From positions 4,340,001 through 4,404,000 of the forward strand of contig NZ_CP014546.1 of the NCBI RefSeq assembly GCF_001579805.1: a stretch of 64,000 bases of DNA, read 5' to 3'. The stretch comes from Pseudomonas azotoformans. Lineage in GTDB: Bacteria; Pseudomonadota; Gammaproteobacteria; Pseudomonadales; Pseudomonadaceae. A program made the position numbers and the translations under genes. Numbering within the stretch: the stretch's first letter is position 1; each line of letters opens with the position of its first letter. This document shows positions 19,666 to 29,019 of the stretch, in pieces. The notes under the pieces are model-generated. The model did no database searches. It saw nothing but the letters and a program-made list of their open reading frames with translations, and had not been told where the DNA came from.

Positions 19666-19854
19666 TCAGTGGCACGGGAACGCGGCGCTGTGGCGGGTAT
19701 CGTGGGCCGCGTTGTGCACGGCCTCGATGTGCGAGAAGCCGGCGAAATACACCAGGCACGCGCCGAGGATCGACGCGCCGATGGCGGCGGTCAGGCGTTG
19801 GCTCAGGGTCGAGGTGCTGCTGGCGGAGTGCGAGGTGCTGCTGATGATCGACAT
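19666..19854 (-). CDS. cbtB: CbtB family cobalt transporter subunit
   Basis: 62 residues: a serine/threonine-rich N-terminus, one transmembrane helix (about 22-42, LTAAIGASILGACLVYFAGF) and a C-terminal His cluster HNAAHDTRHSAAFPCH (about 47-62), the hallmark CbtB metal-binding tail. It is the first gene after a cobalamin riboswitch and has an AAGGGA ribosome site. It probably works with CbtA to import cobalt when B12 is low. Confidence 0.92.
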   Translation of the reverse strand: MSIISSTSHSASSTSTLSQRLTAAIGASILGACLVYFAGFSHIEAVHNAAHDTRHSAAFPCH

Positions 19855-19893
19855 GGCGCGTCCCTTTCAGGTGTCAGGGTGAAACGAGCGCAT

Positions 19894-19924
19894 GAAAACC
19901 CCGCGAGCCGGGCACGCAGGGTTT
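19894..19924 (-). terminator. leader terminator of the cbtB riboswitch (expression platform)
   Basis: On the minus strand CCCTGCG pairs with CGCGGGG around a 9-nt loop and is followed by TTTT, 40-70 nt before cbtB and just after the aptamer. It is the likely switch output, so transcription would stop when cobalamin is bound. Confidence 0.55.
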
Positions 19925-19965
19925 GAACAGCGCCCGCCCACCGCGGGTTTGTTATCTGATTTTTT

Positions 19966-20140
19966 CGGGCCGGTCTCCGGGCTTGCGAGGGGCATTGCGC
20001 CTATTAAGCATCGCCTTCCCATGCCGTAGGCACAGTGGATCTGACGCTTCGCTCGCTTACCGTTGCGGGGGCAGCACCGGACTGGTCATATCGCTATGAC
20101 GCACCGGTTTCCCGTTTCACCCTGTGAAGGGCACCCGAAA
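19966..20140 (-). ncRNA. cobalamin riboswitch of the cbtB-cbtA-cobE-cobM operon
   Basis: Read on the minus strand, all the conserved blocks are present in order: GGGAAACCGGTGC near the 5' side, the B12 box GCTGCCCCCGCAAC (20075-20062) followed by GGTAAGC, then CCACTGTGCC, GGGAAGGC, and the closing segment GCCCGGAGACCGGCC. This is a full-length AdoCbl-class aptamer. It controls cobalt uptake and corrin synthesis genes by B12 level. Confidence 0.93.
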
Positions 20141-20282
20141 CAAGATGTGTAGGAGAGCATGGGGGTGGGAGGGGAGTCAATTGGGTTGTGCTTTTGGGTG
20201 GGGCGTATCCGTTACCGCAGAAACGGATATCTACCCAACCCCATCATTGACCATCCCCCAAGCACTGCGTAGCCTTGCACCC
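20141..20282. other. spacer between the two divergent riboswitches
   Basis: About 140 bp that must hold two divergent promoters. It contains the small hairpin ATCCGTT-ACCGCAGA-AACGGAT (20207-20228), whose arms resemble the ends of the 674-bp inverted repeat at 16329-17002, perhaps a relic of that family. Confidence 0.4.
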
Positions 20283-20455
20283 TCGAGGTTCTTCAGCCCC
20301 AGGCCGAAGCTAAGAAGGGAACGCGGTCCAAGCCGCGGCTGCCCCCGCAACTGTAAAGGGTTCAGCTGACTGCCACGCCACTGCCAAACCGGCGGGAAGG
20401 CGCAGCCAGCGCCGGTCGCAAGACCCGCACGCCCCAAGCCAGGAGACCTGCCTCG
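20283..20455 (+). ncRNA. cobalamin riboswitch of the cobW-cobN-chlID operon
   Basis: Conserved blocks are easy to follow: AAGCTAAGAAGGGAA, the B12 box GCTGCCCCCGCAAC (20338-20351) with CTGTAA, GCCACTGCC, CGGGAAGGCGCAGCC, and the closing AGCCAGGAGACCTGCCT (20437-20453). It precedes cobW by about 100 nt. Confidence 0.95.
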
Positions 20456-20539
20456 CAATCGATTTTCTACTTCAACCGGGCGGGGTGATCCGGTGACGAA
20501 ATCCGCTGCTGCGCACTGTCGCAGGGCCTATCGTCCCAT

Positions 20540-20559
20540 ATGCCCGCCCCCAAGGGCAT
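20540..20559 (+). promoter_or_regulatory. hairpin masking the cobW ribosome binding site
   Basis: ATGCCC-GCCCCCAA-GGGCAT ends 3 nt before the cobW ATG, and its right arm covers the AAGGG Shine-Dalgarno. No T-run follows, so this riboswitch probably acts on translation. That inference is from sequence layout alone. Confidence 0.5.
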
Positions 20560-20562
20560 CCG

Positions 20563-21624
20563 ATGAAAACACTGGCCAAACTCCCCGTCACCATCGTCAC
20601 CGGCTTCCTCGGCTCGGGCAAGACCACTTTGTTGCGCCACATGCTCGACAACGCCCAGGGCCGCCGCATTGCGGTGATCGTCAACGAATTCGGCGAACTG
20701 GGTATCGACGGTGAAATCCTCAAGCAGTGTTCCATCGGCTGCACCGAAGAAGAAGCCAACGGCCGCGTCTACGAGCTGGCGAACGGCTGCCTGTGCTGCA
20801 CCGTGCAGGAAGAGTTCTTCCCAGTGATGCGCGAATTGGTGGCCCGTCGCGGTGACCTCGATCACATTCTCATCGAAACCTCCGGCCTGGCCCTGCCAAA
20901 ACCGCTGGTTCAAGCCTTCCAGTGGCCGGAAATCCGCAGCGCCTGCACCGTGGACGCCGTGATCACCGTGGTCGACAGCCCGGCGGTAGCCGCCGGCACC
21001 TTTGCTGCGTTCCCGGACCAAGTGGATGCCCAGCGCAAGCTCGACCCGAACCTGGACCACGAATCACCCCTGCACGAGCTGTTCGCCGACCAACTGGCCA
21101 GCGCCGACCTCGTTATCCTCAACAAATCCGACCTGATCAGCCCTGAAGACCTGGCCCGCGTGCGCCTGGAAGTCGCGGAAGAACTGCCGCCAGCGGTGAA
21201 GATCATCGAGGCCAGCAGCGGCCGCTTGCCCCTGGATGTATTGATCGGCCTGGGTGCGGGCTCCGAAGAGCACATCGACGGTCGCCACAGCCATCACGAT
21301 CATCATCACGAAGGTGAAGACGATCACGATCACGATGCCTTCGACTCCATTTCCATCGATCTGCCGCAAGCCGACGAAGCACTGTTGCTCGACGCCCTGA
21401 CCCAGTTGGTGGTGCAACACGGCATCCTGCGCGTCAAAGGTTTCGCCGCGATCCCGAACAAACCGATGCGCCTGCTGATCCAGGGCGTGGGAACGCGTTT
21501 CGACAAGCACTTCGACCGTGCCTGGGGCGCTGACGAAGCGCGCATCACGCGTCTGGTGCTGATCGGCCAGGACCTTGACGCGGCGGGCCTCGAAGCGCAA
21601 CTGCGCGCTGCCCTCAGCGTTTAA
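20563..21624 (+). CDS. cobW: CobW, G3E-family GTPase of cobalamin synthesis
   Basis: 353 residues. Walker A GFLGSGKT (residues 14-21), the NEFGELGIDG switch (41-50), the metal-binding GCLCCT motif (75-80), a NKSD guanine-specificity motif (about 186-189), a His/Asp-rich metal-binding stretch (about 241-262) and a C-terminal CobW_C domain. G3E GTPases deliver metals, here most likely cobalt to the CobN chelatase encoded next. It is first in the rightward riboswitch-controlled operon, 3 nt before cobN. Confidence 0.95.
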   Translation: MKTLAKLPVTIVTGFLGSGKTTLLRHMLDNAQGRRIAVIVNEFGELGIDGEILKQCSIGCTEEEANGRVYELANGCLCCTVQEEFFPVMRELVARRGDLDHILIETSGLALPKPLVQAFQWPEIRSACTVDAVITVVDSPAVAAGTFAAFPDQVDAQRKLDPNLDHESPLHELFADQLASADLVILNKSDLISPEDLARVRLEVAEELPPAVKIIEASSGRLPLDVLIGLGAGSEEHIDGRHSHHDHHHEGEDDHDHDAFDSISIDLPQADEALLLDALTQLVVQHGILRVKGFAAIPNKPMRLLIQGVGTRFDKHFDRAWGADEARITRLVLIGQDLDAAGLEAQLRAALSV

Positions 21625-21627
21625 CCC

Positions 21628-24600
21628 ATGCACCTGCTCAGGACCCAGCCCGGTGGTTTCGTCTCGGACGACAATATTGCCGACCTTGGACAAACCCCCG
21701 CTGACCTGGTGATCCTGTGCAGCGGCGATTCCAGCCTGGCGCTGCTGGCCGAAGCAGCGCAGCAGTTGCCGGACGACTACCCCAGCTTTCGCCTGGCCAA
21801 CCCGATGCAGGTGCAGAACCATGCCTCGGTCGATCTGTATGTCGATGAGGTGCTGCGCCACGCCAAGGTCATCCTGATTTCGTTGCATGGCGGTATCGGT
21901 TATTGGCGTTACGGCATCGAGCGTCTGGTGGAATTGGCCGAGCAGGGCGTTCAACTGATCCTGGTGCCGGGGGATGATCGCCCGGACCCGGAACTCAGTG
22001 GCCTGAGCACCGTCGGCGCCGAAGCGCGTGATCGCCTCTGGCACTTCCTGCGCCAGGGCGGTCTGGGCAATGCACTGGATTTTTATCGCTGCCTGGCCAG
22101 CGCTTACCTGGGCCGTGACTACGCCTGGGCCGAGCCGCAAACCCTGCCGCGCACGGCGATTTATCATCCGCGCCACGCCAACGCCCGGCTGAATGATTGG
22201 CAGGCCGACTGGAATGCCGAGTGGCCGGTGGCGGCGGTGCTGTTCTACCGTTCTCATTTGCAGGCGGCGAATACCGGTTTTATTGATGTGTTCTGCCAGC
22301 GTTTGCAGGCCGCGGGCCTCAACCCGTTGCCGATGGCGGTGGCCAGCTTGAAAGAACCCGGCTGCCTGGCGGTGGTCGAGGACCTGCTGGATGAGGTGGG
22401 CGCGGCGGTGATTCTCAATACCACCGGTTTCGCCCAATCCAGTCCGGAAGCACCGCATTTGCGCCCGTTTCGCCGCAATATCCCGGTGATCCAAGCGATC
22501 TGCGCCCAGGACAACCAGCCCGGCTGGGAAGCCAGCGACCAAGGCCTCGGCCCCCGCGACTTGGCGATGCACATTGCTTTGCCGGAGTTGGACGGGCGCA
22601 TCATCAGCCGGCCGATCAGCTTCAAGGATTTGGCGTGGCGTAGCGAGCGCAGTCAGTCGGACGTGGTGTGCTATCGCGCAGCGCCCGAGCGCATGGATTT
22701 TGTCGCTGAATTGGCGCGCCGCTGGGTCGAACTGGCGCGAGTGCCGAATGCCGACAAACGCATCGCGCTGATCCTCGCCAACTACCCGACCCGCGATGGG
22801 CGTATCGGCAATGGTGTTGGCCTGGATACGCCGGCAGCGGCGCTGAATATCCTGCGCGCCTTGCACGCTGAGGGTTATCCGGTGCCGGATGCGCTGCCGG
22901 AAAGCGGCACTGCGCTGATCCACGATTTGCTCGGCGGTGTCACCAACGACCTCGACAGCCTCGATCTACGGCCCTGCCATCAAAGCCTGGGCATGGATGA
23001 CTACGAAGCGATGTTCAGTCGCTTGCCCGAGGCCAATCGCCAGGCCGTGCTGGATCGCTGGGGCACGCCCCATAACGACCCGATGTTCCGTGACGGCCGC
23101 CTGATGATTGCTGGTTTGCGCCTGGGCCTGACGTTCGTTGGTATCCAGCCAGCGCGGGGTTATCAGGTGGACGCGAGCGCCGTCTACCACGACCCGGACC
23201 TGGTGCCGCCCCACGGCTACCTGGCATTCTATTTCTGGCTGCGCCACACCTACGGTGCCCATGGTGTGATCCACGTGGGCAAGCACGGCAACCTTGAATG
23301 GTTGCCGGGCAAGGGCGTCGGCCTGTCGGAACACTGCTGGCCTGATGCGCTGCTGGGGCCGTTGCCGAATATCTACCCCTTTATCGTCAACGATCCGGGC
23401 GAGGGCGCTCAGGCCAAGCGCCGCACCCAGGCGGTGATCATCGATCACCTGATGCCGCCGCTGACCCGTGCCGAAACCTACGGGCCGCTGCGTAACCTTG
23501 AGCTGTTGGCCGACGAATATTACGAAGCGCAACTGCTCGATCCGCGACGCGCCCTGGAGTTGCAGAAAGACATCCTCAAGCTGGTGCGCGAAACCCGCAT
23601 CGACCAGGAACTTGAGCTGGGGAGCGACGCCGACGCTGCCGTGTGGCTGCCGCGCCTGGACACTTACCTATGCGACTTGAAAGAGTCGCAGATCCGCGAT
23701 GGCCTGCATATCTTTGGTGAGTCGCCCACAGGGCGCTTGCGTATCGACACCTTGCTGGCCTTGCTGCGCATCCCGCGTGGCGACGGCCGTGGCCCGCAAT
23801 CAAGCCTGCTGCGCGTGCTGGCCAAGGCCTTTGAGTTGGGGTTCGACCCGCTGGACTGTGCGTTGGCCGAGCCTTGGACTGGGCGTCGACCGCTGGTGTT
23901 GCAGAAGATCGATCCGCAGTTGTGGCGCACCGCTGGCGATACCCGCGAACGCCTGGAGCTTTACGCGGCGCGATTGATCGAGCAAGCATTGGAAGGGCCG
24001 CTTGAACAGCTGGAAGAACCCGGTTGGGAGGACGTGAAGGCCGTTATCGAAAGCCTGCGCGTGGTGGTTGCGCCGCGTCTGGATGCTTGTGGCCCTGCGG
24101 AAATACGTGGGTTGCTGGATGCCCTTAGCGGCCGTTTTGTGCCGGCAGGCCCGAGTGGCGCACCGAGTCGCGGGCGTTTGGACGTACTGCCAACGGGGCG
24201 CAACTTTTTCACCGTCGACGTGCGCAACCTGCCGACCACCACGGCCTGGCGCATCGGCTTCCAGTCCGCCAACCTGATTCTTGAGCGGCATTTGCAAGAC
24301 CACGGCGACCACCTGCGCCAGCTCGGCCTGTCGATATGGGGCACCGCCACCATGCGCACCGGCGGCGACGATATCGCCCAAGCCATGGCCCTGATGGGCG
24401 TGCGCCCGGTGTGGGCGACCGGCAGCCAGCGGGTGGATGATTTCGAGATCCTGCCGATCAGCCTGTTGGACCGTCCGCGCGTTGACGTGACCTTGCGGGT
24501 GTCGGGCTTTTTCCGCGATGCCTTCGCCAACCTGATCCGCCTGTTCGACGCCGCGGTGCAAGCCGTGGCGGCGCTGGATGAGCCGGATGATATGAACCCG

Positions 24601-25389
24601 CTGGCGGCCAAGGTGCGCAGTGAGCGTGAGGCGCTGCTCCAGTCTGGCCTGGACGCAGAAGCGGCGGCGAGGCAGGCCGGTTGGCGCATCTTCGGCGCCA
24701 AGCCCGGTGCCTACGGCGCGGGCGTGCAGGGCGCGGTGGATGGTCGCCTGTGGCAAAGCCGTGAAGACCTGGCCGAGGTTTACCTGAACTGGGGCGGCTA
24801 TGCCTATGGCGGTTCCGACGAAGGCACCGCCGCCCGCGCGCAATTTGCCCAGCGTTTGAGCCAGGTGCAGGCGGTGTTGCAGAACCAGGACAACCGCGAG
24901 CACGACTTGCTCGACTCCAACGATTACTACCAATTCCAGGGCGGCATGCTCGCTGCCGTGGAAACGCTCAGTGGCGACAAGGCTGCCAGCTATCATGGCG
25001 ACCACAGCCAGCCCGACCTGCCGAAGATCCGTACCCTGAAGGAAGAGCTGAACCGGGTGATCCGTTCCCGTGCTGCCAACCCTAAGTGGATCGAGGGCGT
25101 GAAGCGCCATGGCTATAAAGGTGCCTTCGAGATGGCGGCGACCGTGGACAACCTGTTCGCCTTCGACGCCACCACGGCGCTGATTGACGATCACCAATAC
25201 GCCCTGTTGGCCGACGCTTACTTGCTCGACCCCGACACCCGCGCGTTTGTGCAGCAACACAACCCTGATGCGCTGCGGGATATGACTGAGCGCATGCTCG
25301 AAGCGCAACAGCGTGGCATGTGGCAGGAGCCGGGGGCGTACCGCGAAGCGTTGGAAAACCTGTTGCTCGATATAGAAGAAGACAGCTGA
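21628..25389 (+). CDS. cobN: cobaltochelatase large subunit CobN
   Basis: 1253 residues, the ATP-dependent aerobic cobalt chelatase subunit that binds hydrogenobyrinic acid a,c-diamide. The CobN/BchH family blocks are present, such as GGVTNDLDSLDLRP (about 432), YHDPDLVPPHGYLAFYFWLR with HGVIHVGKHGNLEWLPGKGVGLS shortly after (about 520-570), and the C-terminal WGGYAYGGSDEGTAAR (about 1056) with HGYKGAFEMAATVDNLF near 1160. Length is normal. It is followed by ChlI/ChlD-like genes, not by cobS and cobT, so the chelatase is of mixed type. The stop overlaps the next ATG (TGATG). Confidence 0.96.
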   Translation: MHLLRTQPGGFVSDDNIADLGQTPADLVILCSGDSSLALLAEAAQQLPDDYPSFRLANPMQVQNHASVDLYVDEVLRHAKVILISLHGGIGYWRYGIERLVELAEQGVQLILVPGDDRPDPELSGLSTVGAEARDRLWHFLRQGGLGNALDFYRCLASAYLGRDYAWAEPQTLPRTAIYHPRHANARLNDWQADWNAEWPVAAVLFYRSHLQAANTGFIDVFCQRLQAAGLNPLPMAVASLKEPGCLAVVEDLLDEVGAAVILNTTGFAQSSPEAPHLRPFRRNIPVIQAICAQDNQPGWEASDQGLGPRDLAMHIALPELDGRIISRPISFKDLAWRSERSQSDVVCYRAAPERMDFVAELARRWVELARVPNADKRIALILANYPTRDGRIGNGVGLDTPAAALNILRALHAEGYPVPDALPESGTALIHDLLGGVTNDLDSLDLRPCHQSLGMDDYEAMFSRLPEANRQAVLDRWGTPHNDPMFRDGRLMIAGLRLGLTFVGIQPARGYQVDASAVYHDPDLVPPHGYLAFYFWLRHTYGAHGVIHVGKHGNLEWLPGKGVGLSEHCWPDALLGPLPNIYPFIVNDPGEGAQAKRRTQAVIIDHLMPPLTRAETYGPLRNLELLADEYYEAQLLDPRRALELQKDILKLVRETRIDQELELGSDADAAVWLPRLDTYLCDLKESQIRDGLHIFGESPTGRLRIDTLLALLRIPRGDGRGPQSSLLRVLAKAFELGFDPLDCALAEPWTGRRPLVLQKIDPQLWRTAGDTRERLELYAARLIEQALEGPLEQLEEPGWEDVKAVIESLRVVVAPRLDACGPAEIRGLLDALSGRFVPAGPSGAPSRGRLDVLPTGRNFFTVDVRNLPTTTAWRIGFQSANLILERHLQDHGDHLRQLGLSIWGTATMRTGGDDIAQAMALMGVRPVWATGSQRVDDFEILPISLLDRPRVDVTLRVSGFFRDAFANLIRLFDAAVQAVAALDEPDDMNPLAAKVRSEREALLQSGLDAEAAARQAGWRIFGAKPGAYGAGVQGAVDGRLWQSREDLAEVYLNWGGYAYGGSDEGTAARAQFAQRLSQVQAVLQNQDNREHDLLDSNDYYQFQGGMLAAVETLSGDKAASYHGDHSQPDLPKIRTLKEELNRVIRSRAANPKWIEGVKRHGYKGAFEMAATVDNLFAFDATTALIDDHQYALLADAYLLDPDTRAFVQQHNPDALRDMTERMLEAQQRGMWQEPGAYREALENLLLDIEEDS

Positions 25390-26387
25390 TGACTGATATT
25401 CCCCATTTCCCGCTGTCCGCCGTAGTCGGCGCCGATGCCTTGAAGCTGGCGCTGTGCCTGACCGCCATCGACCCGAAGATCGGCGGTGTGCTGATCGAAG
25501 GCCCGCGCGGCATGGCCAAGTCGACCTTGGCGCGCGGTTTGGCGGACCTGCTGGCCAGCGGTCAGTTCGTGACCTTGCCCCTGGGCGCGACTGAAGAGCG
25601 CCTTGTCGGCACGTTGGACCTGGACGCTGCATTGGGCGAGGGCCGTGCGCAGTTTTCTCCCGGCGTATTGGCGAAGGCGGATGGCGGCGTGTTGTACGTC
25701 GATGAAGTCAACCTGCTGCCCGATCACTTGGTGGACCTGCTGCTGGATGTGGCCGCCAGCGGCACCAACCTGATCGAGCGCGACGGCATTTCCCATCGCC
25801 ATTCGGCGCGCTTCGTGTTGATCGGCACCATGAACCCGGAGGAGGGCGAGTTGCGCCCGCAACTGCTCGACCGTTTCGGCTTCAACGTGGCGTTGAGCGG
25901 GCAGACCTTGCCGACCGAGCGTGGGCAGATCATCCGTCGTCGCCTGGATTTCGACAGCGACCCGGCGGCGTTCTGCGCGAAATGGGAAGCATCGCAGTCG
26001 GCCTTGCGCGAACGCTGCACCCAGGCACGGGCGCGGCTCGACACGATTGCGCTGGATGATGACGCGCTGGCTCAGATCACCGAGCGGTGTTTTGCCGCGG
26101 GCGTCGATGGTTTGCGTGCGGACCTTGTCTGGTTGCGGGGTGCCAGGGCCCATGCTGCTTGGCGGGGCGCCAGCGCGATTGCCGACGAAGATATCGACGC
26201 GGTTGCCGAGTTTGCCTTGCGCCACCGCCGCCAGGAGCAGGCGCCTCCAGCCAGTCCTCCGAACGAAGGGCAGTCGCCCAAACCCTCCGACACTTCGCCC
26301 GGCCAAGGCCAATGGGGCGACATGCCCACTCCGGCCCTGCCCACGGGGGCGCGCCGGGAAGTCCCCACCTGGCCAAAAAAGCCCTAG
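25389..26387 (+). CDS. magnesium-chelatase-type AAA subunit (ChlI/BchI-like)
   Basis: 332 residues. AAA+ motor with Walker A GPRGMAKS (residues 38-45), Walker B GGVLYVDEVNLL (about 98-109), and sensor region TMNPEEGELRPQLLDRFGF (about 147-165), matching the ChlI/BchI family. Beside cobN it is expected to supply the ATPase ring for cobalt insertion in place of CobS. The C-terminus (about 285-332) is proline-rich and low in conservation. Start is set by the TGATG overlap with cobN; the 23 codons upstream lie in cobN. Confidence 0.9.
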   Translation: MTDIPHFPLSAVVGADALKLALCLTAIDPKIGGVLIEGPRGMAKSTLARGLADLLASGQFVTLPLGATEERLVGTLDLDAALGEGRAQFSPGVLAKADGGVLYVDEVNLLPDHLVDLLLDVAASGTNLIERDGISHRHSARFVLIGTMNPEEGELRPQLLDRFGFNVALSGQTLPTERGQIIRRRLDFDSDPAAFCAKWEASQSALRERCTQARARLDTIALDDDALAQITERCFAAGVDGLRADLVWLRGARAHAAWRGASAIADEDIDAVAEFALRHRRQEQAPPASPPNEGQSPKPSDTSPGQGQWGDMPTPALPTGARREVPTWPKKP

Positions 26388-27040
26388 GCATTCGCCCCCG
26401 ACCTGGCGTGGGGGCGGATGCCCGCCCCAAGGCCGGGCGACTGGACAGCGGCAGGCACGGCAAGGCGCGCAGCGCGAAACAAGGCTCGATCAATTGGCCG
26501 GGTACCTTGCTCGGTGGTCGGCCCCAGTCCCGCGAAGACTTGCTGTTTCACCTGCGCAGCCGTTCGGCTCATGAGCTGTGGCTGGTGATTGTGGATGCCT
26601 CGGCGTCCACCCGACGGCACAGCGCGCTCACCGACGCCAAGGGTTTGTTGGCGCAACTGTTTGATGATGCTTACCGCCAACGGGCGCGGATGGCGTTGTT
26701 GACTGCCAGCGGGCACTCGCCCAAATGGCAGGTCCAGGGATTGAAGGCGGCGAAGGGCTTGGCGGGTTGGCTGGATCAATTGGGCGCGGGCGGTGGTACG
26801 CCGTTGCTTGCGGCGTTGACCGAGGCCGGGGCGTGGCTGGCGCAGCGGCGCAAGCGGTATCCGGCTGAACAACAGCGGCTGCTGGTGATTACGGATGGGC
26901 GACTCAAGAATATCGACGGGTTGCCGTTGCTGGAGTGTCCTGGTGTGCTGGTGGATATCGAGCGTGGGCCGATCCGCTTGGGTCGGTCACAGGCGCTGGC
27001 GGTGGGGCTGCAACTGGATTACCGGCATATCGACGATTAG
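26312..27040 (+). CDS. VWA-domain chelatase subunit (ChlD/CobT-like)
   Basis: About 242 residues. A basic linker ([17 protein letters not shown]) precedes a von Willebrand A domain with the MIDAS motif DASAS (in [20 protein letters not shown]), a [10 protein letters not shown] threonine motif and VITDGR. This is the ChlD/CobT C-terminal half. The start is uncertain: ATG 26312 overlaps the ChlI-like gene in another frame, whereas GTG 26408 lies 20 bp after its stop with a poor ribosome site. It completes a CobN-ChlI-ChlD-like chelatase. The 3' end overlaps the convergent DUF1853 gene by 4 bp. Confidence 0.8.
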   Translation: MGRHAHSGPAHGGAPGSPHLAKKALGIRPRPGVGADARPKAGRLDSGRHGKARSAKQGSINWPGTLLGGRPQSREDLLFHLRSRSAHELWLVIVDASASTRRHSALTDAKGLLAQLFDDAYRQRARMALLTASGHSPKWQVQGLKAAKGLAGWLDQLGAGGGTPLLAALTEAGAWLAQRRKRYPAEQQRLLVITDGRLKNIDGLPLLECPGVLVDIERGPIRLGRSQALAVGLQLDYRHIDD

Positions 27041-27984
27041 GTGTTGCCGGGCACGTTCGGCCACAGGTTGGCCACCAGGAACAACCGTTCGGCTTCCTCC
27101 CAATCCTCGTCCACTTGAACCATGCGCACCAACAACTGCGCCGGCGCCATCGGATCCAGCTCCGCCAGCCAGCCGCGCATCTGTTCTTCACTCCAGACGT
27201 GATCCGCCGTGTAATGCGCTGGCGCCAACCACGCATGCCGGGGCAGGGGTTGCCAACGGCCGGGTTGGCTGCGGCTGACAAACGCTTGCCAATCGCGCTG
27301 ATGCAACCAGCGCCCACGCAAATGGTGCGGATGGGCGCCAGTGGGGGCTTGGGCCTCGCCAGGCCAGGGATACAGCAGATAACCGCCGAGCCACAAATGC
27401 GCATCGAACTGCTGGATATCCAACGCCGCCAACGCCTCGCGACTTTCCGCCCGCGCTGAAATGGGCAGTTGGTGCTGGGCCAGATGCGCCAGTTTTCGAT
27501 CCAGCCGGTCATGACAGCCAGGCCCCAACCACTGCGCCGTATCCTGGCCATTGCCGTCCTGCGGCCCAAGATAGAGTTTGATCGCCAGTTCCAGGTGATG
27601 CACGCCGTCGCGGTCACGCAGCAGCATGTCCAGCTCGCCCAGGGTATGTCCGGCACGCCGGATTGGCAGGTTGGCCGCCAGCAACTCAACCCCCGGCGCA
27701 TGCTGCACGGCGAACTGCCACAAGCGTTCGTAATACAGGCCCAGGCGCCGGGTGCGCGACTGGCTCAACCACTGCTGCAAGGTGCTGCTGTCCTGGTCGA
27801 GTTGGCGCAACCACTGCTCGAGTAAATGCGGGGCCTGCACCCAATCGCTGCCGGCCAGCGGATGGCGTTGCGGCCAAGGTGTCTGCGCCAGCATCGGCGG
27901 GGCGAGCATCACCCACGCCAGGTCGCGCACTTCGGGGTGGCGCAGCTGGCGGGGCAGGTTGTGCAGATCCGGGAACACAGTCAT
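27037..27984 (-). CDS. DUF1853 family protein
   Basis: 315 residues. The DUF1853 signature is recognisable: [14 protein letters not shown] (about 81-94), then [24 protein letters not shown] (about 102-125, in outline) and [12 protein letters not shown]. The E/D...LE.A.K spacing looks like a PD-(D/E)xK nuclease-type core, an observation and not an established function. Start at 27984 ([11 protein letters not shown]). It stands alone and converges with the chelatase operon. Confidence 0.82.
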   Translation of the reverse strand: MTVFPDLHNLPRQLRHPEVRDLAWVMLAPPMLAQTPWPQRHPLAGSDWVQAPHLLEQWLRQLDQDSSTLQQWLSQSRTRRLGLYYERLWQFAVQHAPGVELLAANLPIRRAGHTLGELDMLLRDRDGVHHLELAIKLYLGPQDGNGQDTAQWLGPGCHDRLDRKLAHLAQHQLPISARAESREALAALDIQQFDAHLWLGGYLLYPWPGEAQAPTGAHPHHLRGRWLHQRDWQAFVSRSQPGRWQPLPRHAWLAPAHYTADHVWSEEQMRGWLAELDPMAPAQLLVRMVQVDEDWEEAERLFLVANLWPNVPGNT

Positions 27985-28128
27985 GGTCCGAGCATAGCCG
28001 TTTACAGGGGGCATGGGTGGCTGAGAACCATTGTCATCAAGGCGTCACGGCGACAAAGGATTTTGCCTGGGACGGCCTTTCGCCCATAATCCTTCTTTTT
28101 GCCACACCCCATATCCCGCAGGAGCCCC

Positions 28129-29019
28129 ATGGAGCAATTTCGCAATATCGGCATTATCGGTCGCCTGGGCAGTACCCAGGTGTTGGACACCGTCCGCCGG
28201 CTGAAAAAATTCCTGCTGGAACGCCACCTGCATGTGATCCTCGAAGACACCATCGCTGAAATCCTCCCCGGCCACGGCCTGCAGACCTCGTCACGCAAGA
28301 TGCTCGGCGAAGTCTGTGACATGGTGATTGTGGTCGGCGGCGACGGCAGCCTGTTGGGGGCCGCCCGTGCCTTGGCGCGGCATAACGTGCCGGTGCTGGG
28401 GATCAACCGGGGCAGCCTGGGTTTCCTGACCGATATCCGCCCTGATGAGCTGGAAGTCGAAGTGGCCAAGGTGCTCGACGGCCATTACCTGGTGGAGAAC
28501 CGCTTCCTGCTGCAAGCCGAAGTGCGCCGCCACGGCGAGGCCATCGGCCAGGGCGATGCCTTGAATGACGTGGTGCTGCACCCCGGCAAGTCCACGCGGA
28601 TGATCGAGTTCGAACTCTATATAGACGGCCAGTTCGTGTGCAGCCAAAAGGCCGACGGCCTGATCGTGGCCACGCCCACCGGTTCCACCGCCTACGCGTT
28701 GTCGGCGGGTGGCCCGATCATGCATCCCAAGCTGGATGCCATTGTGATCGTGCCGATGTACCCCCATATGTTGTCGAGCAGGCCGATTGTGGTCGACGGC
28801 AACAGTGAGCTGAAAATCGTGGTGTCCAAAGACATGCAGATCTACCCGCAGGTGTCGTGTGACGGGCAGAACCATTTCACCTGCGCCCCCGGTGACACCA
28901 TCACCGTGAGCAAGAAGGCACAGAAGTTGCGGTTGATCCACCCGCTGGACCACAACTACTACGAAGTGTGCCGCACCAAGCTGGGCTGGGGCAGCCGCTT
29001 GGGGGGTGGAGGCGACTGA
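28129..29019 (+). CDS. nadK: NAD kinase
   Basis: 296 residues, the normal length for Pseudomonas NadK. The GGDGSLLGAAR motif (about 69-79) holds the catalytic aspartate, NRGSLGFLTDI (about 93-103) forms the conserved second block, and DGLIVATPTGSTAYALSAGG (about 178-197) is the NAD-binding stretch. It phosphorylates NAD to NADP in the cytosol. Start at 28129 (MEQFRNIGIIG) with a CAGGAG ribosome site. It overlaps the phosphoesterase gene by one base (TGATG). Confidence 0.97.
   Translation: MEQFRNIGIIGRLGSTQVLDTVRRLKKFLLERHLHVILEDTIAEILPGHGLQTSSRKMLGEVCDMVIVVGGDGSLLGAARALARHNVPVLGINRGSLGFLTDIRPDELEVEVAKVLDGHYLVENRFLLQAEVRRHGEAIGQGDALNDVVLHPGKSTRMIEFELYIDGQFVCSQKADGLIVATPTGSTAYALSAGGPIMHPKLDAIVIVPMYPHMLSSRPIVVDGNSELKIVVSKDMQIYPQVSCDGQNHFTCAPGDTITVSKKAQKLRLIHPLDHNYYEVCRTKLGWGSRLGGGGD

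Noticed and set aside
21064..22923. 619-codon minus-strand frame opposite cobW/cobN
   Set aside because: Antisense shadow spanning the junction of two strong genes; no family features.
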